Shown here piece after piece: positions 20,359 to 28,980 of a DNA stretch of 64,000 nt. Source of the stretch: an uncultured Flavobacteriaceae bacterium (GTDB lineage: Bacteria > Bacteroidota > Bacteroidia > Flavobacteriales > Flavobacteriaceae); NCBI GenBank assembly GCA_905479475.1, contig CAJQMT010000028.1, forward strand, positions 1 to 64,000. The letters run 5' to 3'. Position 1 is the stretch's first letter. Each line of letters opens with the position of its first letter. The notes below the pieces were generated by a model, which saw only the letters and a program-made list of their open reading frames with translations, had not been told where the DNA came from and ran no database searches. The position numbers and the translations under genes were made by a program.

Positions 20359-20366
20359 TATATTTG
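20359..20366 (+). promoter_or_regulatory. -7 box TATATTTG of glutamine synthetase gene
   Basis: TATATTTGCCGAGG 48 nt upstream of ATG; TACGTA repeats upstream. Confidence 0.6.
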
Positions 20367-20413
20367 CCGAGGAAATCAATAAAGTATATTAATAACGTTA
20401 CATAAATAGTATT

Positions 20414-21427
20414 ATGGCTAAAATTAAATTAGAGTACCTTTGGTTAGATGGTTACAAACCAACTCAAAACTTGAGAAGTAAAACCAAAGTTGAGGAACAC
20501 GAAAACTTTCAAGGAACTTTGGAAGAACTAGGGAACTGGTCTTTTGATGGTTCGTCTACACAGCAAGCTTCAGGAGGATCTTCTGACTGTATTTTGAAAC
20601 CGGTTGCAATTTATCCAGATCCAGCTCGTATCAACGGGTATTTGGTAATGACTGAGGTATTGAATGCTGACGGAACTGCACATGAATCTAATGGTCGTGC
20701 TACGATTGAAGATGACGACAACGACTTCTGGTTTGGTTTCGAACAAGAATACTTTATCATGGATAGAGAAACTCAATTGCCATTAGGATTCCCTATCGGT
20801 GGTTACCCTGGACCTCAAGGTATGTACTACTGTTCAGTTGGTGGAAAAAACACTTTTGGTAGAGACTTCGTTGAAGAACACGCTGATTTGTGTATCGAAG
20901 CTGGATTGAACTTTGAAGGAATCAACCAAGAGGTTGCTTCTGGACAATGGGAATTCCAATTGTTTGCAAAAGGAGCTAAAAAAGCTGGAGATGAAATTTG
21001 GATCGCTAGATATTTATTAGACCGTTTGACAGAAAAGTTTGGATGGTACATTGAATACCACCCAAAACCAATCAAAGGAGATTGGAATGGTTCTGGAATG
21101 CACGCAAACTTCTCAAATTCTATTTTAAGAGAATGTGGTTCTGCTGAGAAATATGCAGAAATCTGTGAAGCTTTCCGTCCTGTAACAAAAGAACATATCG
21201 AAGTATATGGTGATCAAAATGATCAACGTTTGACTGGATTGCACGAAACGGCATCTATCAATGATTTCTCATGGGGAGTTTCTGATAGAGGAGCCTCTAT
21301 TCGTATTCCAATTATCGCTGTAGAAAAAGGATACAAAGGATGGTTGGAAGATCGTCGTCCAGCTTCCAATGGAGATCCATACAAAATTGCTGCAAGAATT
21401 ATCAAAACTGTAAAACCAGTAAAATAA
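20414..21427 (+). CDS. Glutamine synthetase, type II (eukaryote-like)
   Basis: LEYLWLDGYKPTQNLRSKTKV, NWSFDGSSTQQA, FWFGFEQEYFIMD, GDWNGSGMHANFS, 337 aa. Confidence 0.93.
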   Translation: MAKIKLEYLWLDGYKPTQNLRSKTKVEEHENFQGTLEELGNWSFDGSSTQQASGGSSDCILKPVAIYPDPARINGYLVMTEVLNADGTAHESNGRATIEDDDNDFWFGFEQEYFIMDRETQLPLGFPIGGYPGPQGMYYCSVGGKNTFGRDFVEEHADLCIEAGLNFEGINQEVASGQWEFQLFAKGAKKAGDEIWIARYLLDRLTEKFGWYIEYHPKPIKGDWNGSGMHANFSNSILRECGSAEKYAEICEAFRPVTKEHIEVYGDQNDQRLTGLHETASINDFSWGVSDRGASIRIPIIAVEKGYKGWLEDRRPASNGDPYKIAARIIKTVKPVK

Positions 21428-21449
21428 TCTTACTGCATTCCCTATTGCT

Positions 21450-21484
21450 AAAAAGCGTTCAAGATAAACTTGAACGCTTTTTTT
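21450..21484 (+). terminator. Rho-independent terminator after glutamine synthetase
   Basis: AAAAAGCGTTCAAG-ATAAA-CTTGAACGCTTTTTTT. Confidence 0.85.
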
Positions 21485-21518
21485 ATGAACTACTTTGTTT
21501 CTACTGCAGGCTGAAAAG

Positions 21519-21824
21519 CTATTCTCTTTTCCTATGAGCCCATGCTTTGAAGTTTTTTGCCTCAGGACTTCGCAACTTATTTTTCTCACTTCCAAAAGAC
21601 ACCTCGATAACATTTTTATTTTTTCCCATTTTCCAAGGTTTGAAATTTTTTACGGATGGACTTCGTAATTTTTTAGACGACTTTGTAACCAGTAACGCCC
21701 TAGATTTTACAATATCTTTCCAAGGCTTGTAGTTTTTTACTTCGGGTCCTTTTAAGCCTCTGAAATGCTGTCCGGAAATACTTGACACTGAAAAAAACAG
21801 TAAAATTAAAATAACATTTCTCAT
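21519..21824 (-). CDS. Small secreted protein with three KN[YF]KxW repeats
   Basis: Signal peptide MRNVILILLFFSVSSISGQ then GLKGPEVKNYKPWK / KLRSPSVKNFKPWK / KLRSPEAKNFKAWA. Confidence 0.75.
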   Translation of the reverse strand: MRNVILILLFFSVSSISGQHFRGLKGPEVKNYKPWKDIVKSRALLVTKSSKKLRSPSVKNFKPWKMGKNKNVIEVSFGSEKNKLRSPEAKNFKAWAHRKRE

Positions 21825-22036
21825 AACTTGATGGGGTTTTGAATGGTTGCTACAACAAACTTATACCTGACACAATGCAGTCTTATTGATGATCTTTTGA
21901 AATCCATTTCTAGACAAAACCCTTCCATAAAACTAAAAATACCTTTGCAACAGATTCTAACTATTGGTTTTGTTTAGGAATGCTGTTGAATTTGCTCTAG
22001 ACTAAGATATGAAAAAAATAAACAAATGTTTACTCT

Positions 22037-22972
22037 TTAAAAAATCATTTGTGAAATAAAAACAAGATACATGGAAAGCAACAAAAAACCTTCTCGTTTG
22101 CTCAATTTCATTTTATCAAATAAAAATGTCAATGGCAAAACAGCGAAAGAAACGGCTAACATCCAATAAACATCATTCTGCAACAGTGCTTGATCTGTCA
22201 CTTTTATAGGAGATACGAGGGATGTCAAACCTAAGACAGCCAAAATATTGAATACATTGGAACCTATCAGATTTCCCAAGGAGATGGCTTTTTCTTGTTT
22301 GAAAATTGCCATCAAAGAGGCAGAAAGCTCTGGAATACTTGTCCCTATCGAAACAACTGTAACTCCGATGACGCGTTCACTCACACCGTAATAAGAGGCC
22401 GTATGTACCGCACCAGAAATCAATAATTCGGAACCTCCCCAAAGAGCGAGCGCTCCAATCAAAAGATAATAAACGTTTTTGTAAAGAGGCAATACATCCT
22501 CTTCTTTGGGCATTTCATCGAGTACTGCTGATTTTTGAAATTTTAGCAAATACACTAAAAACAGGAACAGTAAAAAGAACAACAAACCACCTTCATAAGA
22601 TTGTAAAATTCCATCGAAAATCAAGAACAAATACAAAAGCACTGAGGACAGCATCATGATGGGCCAATCTGTTTTGTAAAAACTCTTTTCTACGCTTATT
22701 GTAGACAAAAGTACCGTCACTCCCAGGACAAATCCAAGATTTGCAATATTAGAGCCTAAAACGTTTCCTACGGCCAAATCCGCATGTCCTTGCAACGCAG
22801 ACTTCAAACTGACAATAAGCTCTGGCGCGGAAGTAGCAAAGGAGACAATAGTCATTCCGATGACAATTTTAGGGATCTTCAAAAACAAAGAAAAGCCCAC
22901 AGCGGACTTCAACAACCAATCTCCTCCGAAGATCAATAACACCAGACCTCCTATTATGTAAATTGCATCCAT
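22037..22972 (-). CDS. Calcium/sodium antiporter (CaCA family, YrbG-like)
   Basis: Duplicated SFATSAPELIVSL...GNVLGSNIANLG and SIGTSIPELSASL...GNLIGSNVFNIL alpha-repeats. Confidence 0.93.
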   Translation of the reverse strand: MDAIYIIGGLVLLIFGGDWLLKSAVGFSLFLKIPKIVIGMTIVSFATSAPELIVSLKSALQGHADLAVGNVLGSNIANLGFVLGVTVLLSTISVEKSFYKTDWPIMMLSSVLLYLFLIFDGILQSYEGGLLFFLLFLFLVYLLKFQKSAVLDEMPKEEDVLPLYKNVYYLLIGALALWGGSELLISGAVHTASYYGVSERVIGVTVVSIGTSIPELSASLMAIFKQEKAISLGNLIGSNVFNILAVLGLTSLVSPIKVTDQALLQNDVYWMLAVSFAVLPLTFLFDKMKLSKREGFLLLSMYLVFISQMIF

Positions 22973-22998
22973 GTAACCTCACTTTCTAATTTGTCGCA

Positions 22999-23006
22999 CA
23001 AAGATA
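22999..23006 (-). promoter_or_regulatory. -7 box TATCTTTG upstream of antiporter
   Basis: CAAAGATA on + strand. Confidence 0.5.
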
Positions 23007-23096
23007 CTTTTTCTGAAGGAACTCGACTTTTATTCTTTTTCTTTTTTTTAAGTTAAGAATTTTCGTAATTTTCAACGTCTTAAGAAAACAAACTCC

Positions 23097-23252
23097 ATGA
23101 AACAACATCTATTCCGTGCTCTTGCCAAAGGCAATCGATTGATTTTTCCTTCTTTTGGAAAAAAGCAATTGGACATGAGCACAGCTAAAAAATGGCAACT
23201 TGCCATCATCGGATACCGTGCTTTTATAACCAAAAACGCCCTCTCTAATTAA
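23097..23252 (+). CDS. 51-aa conserved-looking small protein (absent from supplied ORF track)
   Basis: ATG...TAA: MKQHLFRALAKGNRLIFPSFGKKQLDMSTAKKWQLAIIGYRAFITKNALSN; 6 nt before the next CDS. Confidence 0.7.
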   Translation: MKQHLFRALAKGNRLIFPSFGKKQLDMSTAKKWQLAIIGYRAFITKNALSN

Positions 23253-23258
23253 TTTTTT

Positions 23259-23492
23259 ATGTCTGAACAGTCATCTCACACGTTGCTACATCTTGGCTCT
23301 TTTATCGAAATTCAAAGATTAGAATCAGACCTTGACCAGGCAAACATTCCTTGTTTGATCAAAAACAACAATGAATCGGCCAAGCTAGCGGGTTTTGGTG
23401 CTTTGAATGCCAATGTTGAACTCTACGTTTTTGAGAAGGACTTTGAAAACGCATCTCACATTTTAAAAAACCTATTGGACGAAATTAATTGA
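23259..23492 (+). CDS. DUF2007-like protein
   Basis: LHLGSFIEIQRLESDLDQANIPCLIKNNNE...VELYVFEKDFENASHIL. Confidence 0.75.
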   Translation: MSEQSSHTLLHLGSFIEIQRLESDLDQANIPCLIKNNNESAKLAGFGALNANVELYVFEKDFENASHILKNLLDEIN

Positions 23493-23552
23493 TTTATTTT
23501 CTCAAAATACTTTTATTTTGATGATATATATGTATATTTGCAACCGCTTAAC

Positions 23553-23626
23553 GGCCGCGTGGCGCAACTGAATAGCGCACTTGATTACGGCTCAAGAGGT
23601 TATAGGTTTGAATCCTATCGCGGTCA
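23553..23626 (+). tRNA. tRNA-Arg (ACG)
   Basis: GGCCGCG...CTTGATTACGGCTCAAG...CGCGGTC+A; upstream TATATTTG. Confidence 0.93.
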
Positions 23627-23632
23627 CGAATT

Positions 23633-23666
23633 ACCCTTGTCAATCGATTGATTTTCAAGGGTTTTT
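23633..23666 (+). terminator. Probable terminator after tRNA-Arg(ACG)
   Basis: CCCTTG-TCAATCGATTGATTTT-CAAGGG-TTTTTT. Confidence 0.6.
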
Positions 23667-23846
23667 TATTTATAGATATTTCTATTTAGACAACAAGCCT
23701 CTTGTAGCGCTGATGTATTGTTTTTCTCTGAACTTCTTCAAAACATTTTTTTATCAAAAAAACACACGTTTGTTGGAGTCCAACATTTTAGCCCCCCTTT
23801 TTTGCTTTTCAAAATTATCTTTACCAAAGACTGTCTCTAAAAACAG

Positions 23847-23879
23847 AAAAGCCTCACAAATATTCAATTTGTGAGGCTT
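23847..23879 (-). terminator. Terminator of Ser-Pro-Arg tRNA operon
   Basis: Minus strand AAGCCTCACAAAT-TGAAT-ATTTGTGAGGCTTTT. Confidence 0.8.
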
Positions 23880-23888
23880 GTAGTTCTG

Positions 23889-23962
23889 TGAGCGCAGAAG
23901 GATTCGAACCTTCGACCGCCTCCTTAGAAGGGAGGTGCTCTATCCAGCTGAGCTATGCGCCC
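23889..23962 (-). tRNA. tRNA-Arg (TCT)
   Basis: GGGCGCATAGCTCAGCTGG...CCTCCCTTCTAAGGAGG...TGCGCTC+A. Confidence 0.97.
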
Positions 23963-24011
23963 ATTATAAATTCAAAGAATTTACAATGCTAAAATACTTT
24001 CATTATACTAG

Positions 24012-24086
24012 TCGGGGTGGCAGGATTCGAACCTGCGACCTCCTCGTCCCAAACGAGGCGCGATGACCGGGCTACGCTACACCCCG
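24012..24086 (-). tRNA. tRNA-Pro (TGG)
   Basis: CGGGGTGTAGCGTAGCCCGG...CTCGTTTGGGACGAG...CACCCCG+A. Confidence 0.96.
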
Positions 24087-24158
24087 AGTTTGTATACTGC
24101 AATGCTTGCTTGGAAAATTCCGAGAAGCCTTGCACAAAGTATGTTCGATTGAAAATTG

Positions 24159-24245
24159 CGGAGAGGAAGGGATTCGAACCCCCGGTACCCGTAAAGGTAC
24201 AACTCCTTAGCAGGGAGCCCCGTTCGGCCACTCCGGCACCTCTCC
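24159..24245 (-). tRNA. tRNA-Ser (GCT)
   Basis: GGAGAGGTGCCGGAGTGG...CTCCCTGCTAAGGAG, long variable arm, CCTCTCC+G. Confidence 0.96.
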
Positions 24246-24293
24246 TAGATTTACAATCTATATTTAATATAAAAGAACGTATTTTTGCGAGTG

Positions 24294-24301
24294 CAAATGT
24301 A
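24294..24301 (-). promoter_or_regulatory. -7 box TACATTTG of Ser-Pro-Arg tRNA operon
   Basis: CAAATGTA on + strand; context TACATTTGCACTC. Confidence 0.65.
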
Positions 24302-24441
24302 AGCCTCCATTTAATATTCCACAACATTTTTCCTACTTTTTTTATTCAAAAAGATAAAAAGAAAAGGAAGCCACTCTCTACGAGAAATTTAGAAAAACTG
24401 GAATTCATCTGTATTCAATTCTTTCTTCCCGCTGCATGTTC

Positions 24442-26490
24442 TTATGCAGGGTATTCTATGCGCACATGGTATATGTTTTTCAATTTCTTTTTCAATACTT
24501 TTTTGATGGTTTCGATTTCTCGAAATGTAATGGACGCATTTCGAAATTGTCCGTCAGCCATTTGTCGTTCGGTAATTTTATCAATCAATGCATCGATGGC
24601 TTGCGCTGATGGATCTTTCAAACTTTTAGAAGCGGCCTCTGCTGCATCACTCATCATCAAAATAGCTGTTTCTTTTGAAAATGGTATTGGGCCAGGATAT
24701 TGAAAATCTTCAGCAGCTACCCCTTCTAAGTTGCCTTCGGCTGCTTTCTTGTAAAAATAATAAACTGTGCTTGTTCCATGATGGGTCCGAATAAAATCGA
24801 TGATACGGTCTGGCAAACCGTTTCTTTTTGCTAATAAAATCCCTTGTGCTACGTGGTCGATAATAATTTTCGCACTGTCTTTCGGTGGCAATTCATCGTG
24901 AGGATTTACAGATGTGGCTTGATTTTCTGTAAAATACATCGGACTGATTATTTTTCCAATATCGTGGTAAAGTGCGCCTGTTCTTACCAGCATCGAGTTT
25001 GCTCCTATTTCATTTGCTGCTGCTTCCGCCAAATTGGCTACTTGCATGGAATGTTGAAAAGTTCCGGGTGCTTTTTCATTCAATTCACGCAACAACTTTG
25101 AATTTGTATTAGACAGCTCTAGCAGCGTTACATCTGAAACAAGCCCAAACATTTTTTCATACATCCATATCAAAAATAAGGACAAGAAAGACAACACACC
25201 GTTCAATGCAAACAACACAAAATAACTCCAATTCATCTGCGAAATATTCCCCTCATGAATGATAGAAAACGCAAAATACGTCAGCATATAAATCAGTGTA
25301 ATCTGTCCTACAGAAATAAATAAATTGGCTCTTTTGTACAATTCTGAAACAGTCAGAATGGTCACAATTCCAGCGATCATTTGTAGGTAAATAAATTCAA
25401 AACTATTCGGTACTACAAAACCCAGAAGCAGCACAGTAAGCACATGTGTAAACAACGCAAGTCGGGCATCAAAAAAAGCTTTCAACACGATAGGCAGCAA
25501 ACTCAAAGGGACTACGTATAGGTATGCTGGTTGGTATCTCACCATCAACGTTACCAAAAAAATCATCAAAATAATGTTGAGAAAAATAAAAGTCACTTTC
25601 GTATTGTCGTCATAAATGGCAGGGCTGTTTTTTCTTAAAAACAAAAACAACATCAACAGAGCCAAGGCAACTAAAATTGTATATCCCGAAATGATCCAAC
25701 TGTAATTATTTTTGCTCCAAATTTGCGATTTATACTCTTCTTTCAAAGAATTTAAAACTGCATACTTTTTACCTTCTACAATATCTCCTCTGAATACAAT
25801 CAGCTGGTCTGTTGAAATCATTCCTGTGGTATATGAGATGGCGTTCATAGCCTCTTTCAGTGCTTTTTCTGAAAACTTCTCATCATAAGTTACATTGGGT
25901 TTTACAACGTCTGTCAATACATTGAGTACAATATCCCTGTAAAGTGAACTCGCATCCTGTGCCAACTCATTTTGAATGACCTGAAACAAATCTTTGGACA
26001 CTAGAAAATCTCGAAATTGTATTTCTTTGATTTCATTTTCTTTCCTTACAAAAACAAAAGTAGCTGCATCGTTGACCCTTGTTTCACTGCCAACTTCTAA
26101 AAACCCTCGCTTGTAAATCTTGGAAAGTATTTGTTTGCCTTGCGTTCTTAATTTGTTGTAATACACCGAATCAGAGGCCAACTCTTGAAATCGAAGTTCC
26201 ATTGATCTCTCGACAGTCAAAGGTGTTTCTAAGTCATAAGCGAAAAATAATTTCGCTTGACTTTTTACAAGCTCCTTTTCTCGCACGATCACTTCGGGGC
26301 TTTTTTGAATCGCAAAATCAAAAGGAGCGTACAAGTTCTCATATTGCCATGGTTTGCCTTTTTGAAATTCAAATTTAAATTTTCCTCCTTCTGGAAAAAG
26401 ATATACGATTAAAAAAGTAGTTGTAACAAACAGAAAGACTTTGAAAACCAAAGAATTGTTTTGGTATATTTTGTTGATGAGGTGCTTCAT
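24442..26490 (-). CDS. 7TM-HD (PgpH-like) phosphohydrolase, putative c-di-AMP phosphodiesterase
   Basis: Extracellular 7TMR-HDED-like domain, 7 TMs, HD motif TGALYHDIGKI and HHGTS. Confidence 0.9.
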   Translation of the reverse strand: MKHLINKIYQNNSLVFKVFLFVTTTFLIVYLFPEGGKFKFEFQKGKPWQYENLYAPFDFAIQKSPEVIVREKELVKSQAKLFFAYDLETPLTVERSMELRFQELASDSVYYNKLRTQGKQILSKIYKRGFLEVGSETRVNDAATFVFVRKENEIKEIQFRDFLVSKDLFQVIQNELAQDASSLYRDIVLNVLTDVVKPNVTYDEKFSEKALKEAMNAISYTTGMISTDQLIVFRGDIVEGKKYAVLNSLKEEYKSQIWSKNNYSWIISGYTILVALALLMLFLFLRKNSPAIYDDNTKVTFIFLNIILMIFLVTLMVRYQPAYLYVVPLSLLPIVLKAFFDARLALFTHVLTVLLLGFVVPNSFEFIYLQMIAGIVTILTVSELYKRANLFISVGQITLIYMLTYFAFSIIHEGNISQMNWSYFVLFALNGVLSFLSLFLIWMYEKMFGLVSDVTLLELSNTNSKLLRELNEKAPGTFQHSMQVANLAEAAANEIGANSMLVRTGALYHDIGKIISPMYFTENQATSVNPHDELPPKDSAKIIIDHVAQGILLAKRNGLPDRIIDFIRTHHGTSTVYYFYKKAAEGNLEGVAAEDFQYPGPIPFSKETAILMMSDAAEAASKSLKDPSAQAIDALIDKITERQMADGQFRNASITFREIETIKKVLKKKLKNIYHVRIEYPA

Positions 26491-26880
26491 TTAAAATGGT
26501 ATTGTGACTCAAAAATAAGCAATTAATTAAGAACGCTTGAGTTCTTCCGTGGTTTGTTTCTTTTCATCCTATATTTTGACAAACAGGAATACTCATTCCT
26601 CAAACAGGTCTCTTTGTCTAAAAAAAAACAGTATTTTAGCTTCGTATGTTTTTCTTCCTTCAAAAGAATAAAAAACAAACTATTGCTGGTATCGCAAACA
26701 ATAAAAATCCTTTAATCTCTTGAAAAAAGGGAAGAATTCGATTGTGTTCTAGGTTGCTTGGAACAAGAATTATTGTTACTTTGCTGCGCATTAAAAAAAC
26801 AACCCTGCGTTAATGCAGTCGAAATTTAGAGCGGTAAGCACCATGCTATTTGCTCGTCAAGGAAAACACGAATCTGAATA

Positions 26881-27651
26881 ATGGAGTACGGAATTTGTAA
26901 TTTGAGTATCGTTCCTTTAAGAAGCGGCCCCTCCCATCAAGTAGAATTGATTTCTCAAGTGTTGTTCGGCGAACATTTCAAGGTTTTAGAAAAAAGAAAA
27001 GAATGGAGTAAAATTCGACTGGCTTTCGATACTTACGAAGGTTGGATCGACAACAAGCAGTATGCATTGATTTCGAAAGAAGCCTCTGCGCAATTGGCAG
27101 ATTCGCCTTCTTTTTTAGTAGGCAATCTTGTGGATTTCATTACAAACGACCGTCAAGTATTGTCTACCCTGACAATTGGTGCTCATCTGCCTCATTTTTC
27201 GGAAAATAAATTTCATATTGGAAAGGAACGTTTTCAATATGAAGGAGATTTTATTTCTGGCAAAAAAGAAAAGGGCAACCTCATCAAAACAGCTTTTTTA
27301 TTTTTAAACACTCCTTATTTATGGGGAGGAAAAACTCCTTTTGGAATCGATTGCTCTGGTTTTTCCCAGATGGTTTACAAATTAAACGGTTACCAATTGC
27401 TCCGAGATGCTTCACAACAGGCAACCCAAGGGGAAGTATTGAGTTTTATTGAAGAGAGTGAGCCAGGAGATTTGGCCTTCTTTGACAACAACGAAGGAGC
27501 CATTACGCATGTGGGTATTATTATGAAAGACAATTATATCATCCATGCGCACGGTAATGTTCGCATTGACCGATTGGATCATTCGGGTATTTACAACGTA
27601 GACACCAAAAGACATACACATACATTAAGAGTCATCAAAAAAATTATTTGA
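26881..27651 (+). CDS. C40 (NlpC/P60) family peptidase with SH3-like N-terminus
   Basis: GGKTPFGIDCSGFSQMVYKLNG, THVGIIM, IIHAHGNVRID. Confidence 0.93.
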   Translation: MEYGICNLSIVPLRSGPSHQVELISQVLFGEHFKVLEKRKEWSKIRLAFDTYEGWIDNKQYALISKEASAQLADSPSFLVGNLVDFITNDRQVLSTLTIGAHLPHFSENKFHIGKERFQYEGDFISGKKEKGNLIKTAFLFLNTPYLWGGKTPFGIDCSGFSQMVYKLNGYQLLRDASQQATQGEVLSFIEESEPGDLAFFDNNEGAITHVGIIMKDNYIIHAHGNVRIDRLDHSGIYNVDTKRHTHTLRVIKKII

Positions 27652-27656
27652 TCAAA

Positions 27657-27690
27657 AAAAAGCCCCTTCCATTTCGAAGGGGCTTTTTTT
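27657..27690 (+). terminator. Rho-independent terminator, possibly bidirectional
   Basis: AAAAAGCCCCTTC-CATTTC-GAAGGGGCTTTTTTTATT. Confidence 0.85.
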
Positions 27691-27704
27691 ATTTTGAACT
27701 CTTT

Positions 27705-28958
27705 TTACATACTCTCTAAAAGTGTTCGCATTTCTTTTTGCTTGTCGTACATCTCTAAAATTTCGTACAAACTTGCAAGTGTTCTTACAAGATCCGCACT
27801 TTTCGGATTGTATTCGTATGCTTTTTCGTAATACGGCAAAGCTTCTCTATAAACCGCTTTTTGTTTCAATAACAAAGCATCGTACTTGTCAAAATTTGAC
27901 AAATTATTGTTCATTTCTTCGACAATCGGCTTGGTTTTTTCGATGATTGCAGCACCTATATTATTGTACGCATCTGAATAATCTGGCTTCAATTCAATCG
28001 CTTTCTCAAAATGAGCGATGGCTTCATGCGAAAATCCTTGGTCCATTGTAATTACCCCGACGTTGTAATGCAACAAAGGGTCGTTTGGCTTGATGGTAAT
28101 GGCTTTTTTCAACCCTTCTAGAAATTTCTCATTGTCTCCTAATTCAAAATAAATATTAGCCTCACTAATTACTAAGGTATAATCGTTTGGGTATATCTTT
28201 TTCGCGTTCGCAATTGCCTCTAATGCTGCTTTCTCGTCTCCTTTGGCAATATAACTCAGTGCGATGTTTTTTGCCAATTGTCCTGTTCTTGAATCGGTTA
28301 CAATCACCTCAGGATTTTCAGCTGTTTTAAAAGCAACTTGGGTATCCATGTCTTTTTTTGAATTGAAATACAGTTCTTCACCATTGACAATACTTGTTGC
28401 CTTGTAACGTGTTGTGATACCTGTGTACCCCATCGCTAACAATCGCTTGTAAAGATCTATGGATCGATCGTACTCTTTGGCAAAAAAAGAAGCCAATGCC
28501 GAGTTCTCTAGAAAAGACGTATCTCTTTTGCTCAAACTGTACGCCAATTCAAAGCTCTTACTAGCTCCAGAATAATCTTTATCATTGTAAAAATCAGACC
28601 CTTTTTGAACAGATTTTTGTACGATTTCCAGGGCGATTTTTTGAGCTTCTTTAGAATATTTACTCTTTTCAATTTCTTTCTCATACGCTAATAAGTCACT
28701 CAAAGCTTCCGCCGTTTTTCCGTCATTTTCCGCCTGAGTCCCGTTTGCATAGAACGCCTTTGCTCTTACATAAAAATATTTCGCTTTTGTTTTCAAATCC
28801 GCAGCATCTAAGAGATATTCTACAGTTTTAAGTTGCGTCAAGGATTCCGAAAATTGTCCTTTTTTCAAAAGTTTTTCTGCAACTTTTAACTCTTTTTTTT
28901 GTCCTATCGCTGACACACTTAACAAGCATGCAAACAGCACTAAGAATTGATTTTTCAT
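27705..28958 (-). CDS. Tetratricopeptide repeat protein
   Basis: Signal peptide and TPR motifs such as PLLHYNVGVITMDQGFSHEAIAHFEKAIELKPDYSDAYNNIGAA. Confidence 0.85.
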   Translation of the reverse strand: MKNQFLVLFACLLSVSAIGQKKELKVAEKLLKKGQFSESLTQLKTVEYLLDAADLKTKAKYFYVRAKAFYANGTQAENDGKTAEALSDLLAYEKEIEKSKYSKEAQKIALEIVQKSVQKGSDFYNDKDYSGASKSFELAYSLSKRDTSFLENSALASFFAKEYDRSIDLYKRLLAMGYTGITTRYKATSIVNGEELYFNSKKDMDTQVAFKTAENPEVIVTDSRTGQLAKNIALSYIAKGDEKAALEAIANAKKIYPNDYTLVISEANIYFELGDNEKFLEGLKKAITIKPNDPLLHYNVGVITMDQGFSHEAIAHFEKAIELKPDYSDAYNNIGAAIIEKTKPIVEEMNNNLSNFDKYDALLLKQKAVYREALPYYEKAYEYNPKSADLVRTLASLYEILEMYDKQKEMRTLLESM

Positions 28959-28980
28959 TTTCTACTAATTTATCGTTGTT

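Noticed and set aside
23989-24327. 112-aa minus ORF across tRNA genes
   Set aside because: Sense translation of tRNA-Ser/Pro sequence (GCSVARSSRLVWDEEVAGSNPATPT); not a protein gene.
24017-24703. 228-aa ORF beginning MAGFEPATSSSQTRRDD
   Set aside because: Reads antisense through the tRNA-Pro and tRNA-Ser genes and into the 3' end of the HD phosphohydrolase gene; a familiar spurious tRNA-shadow ORF.
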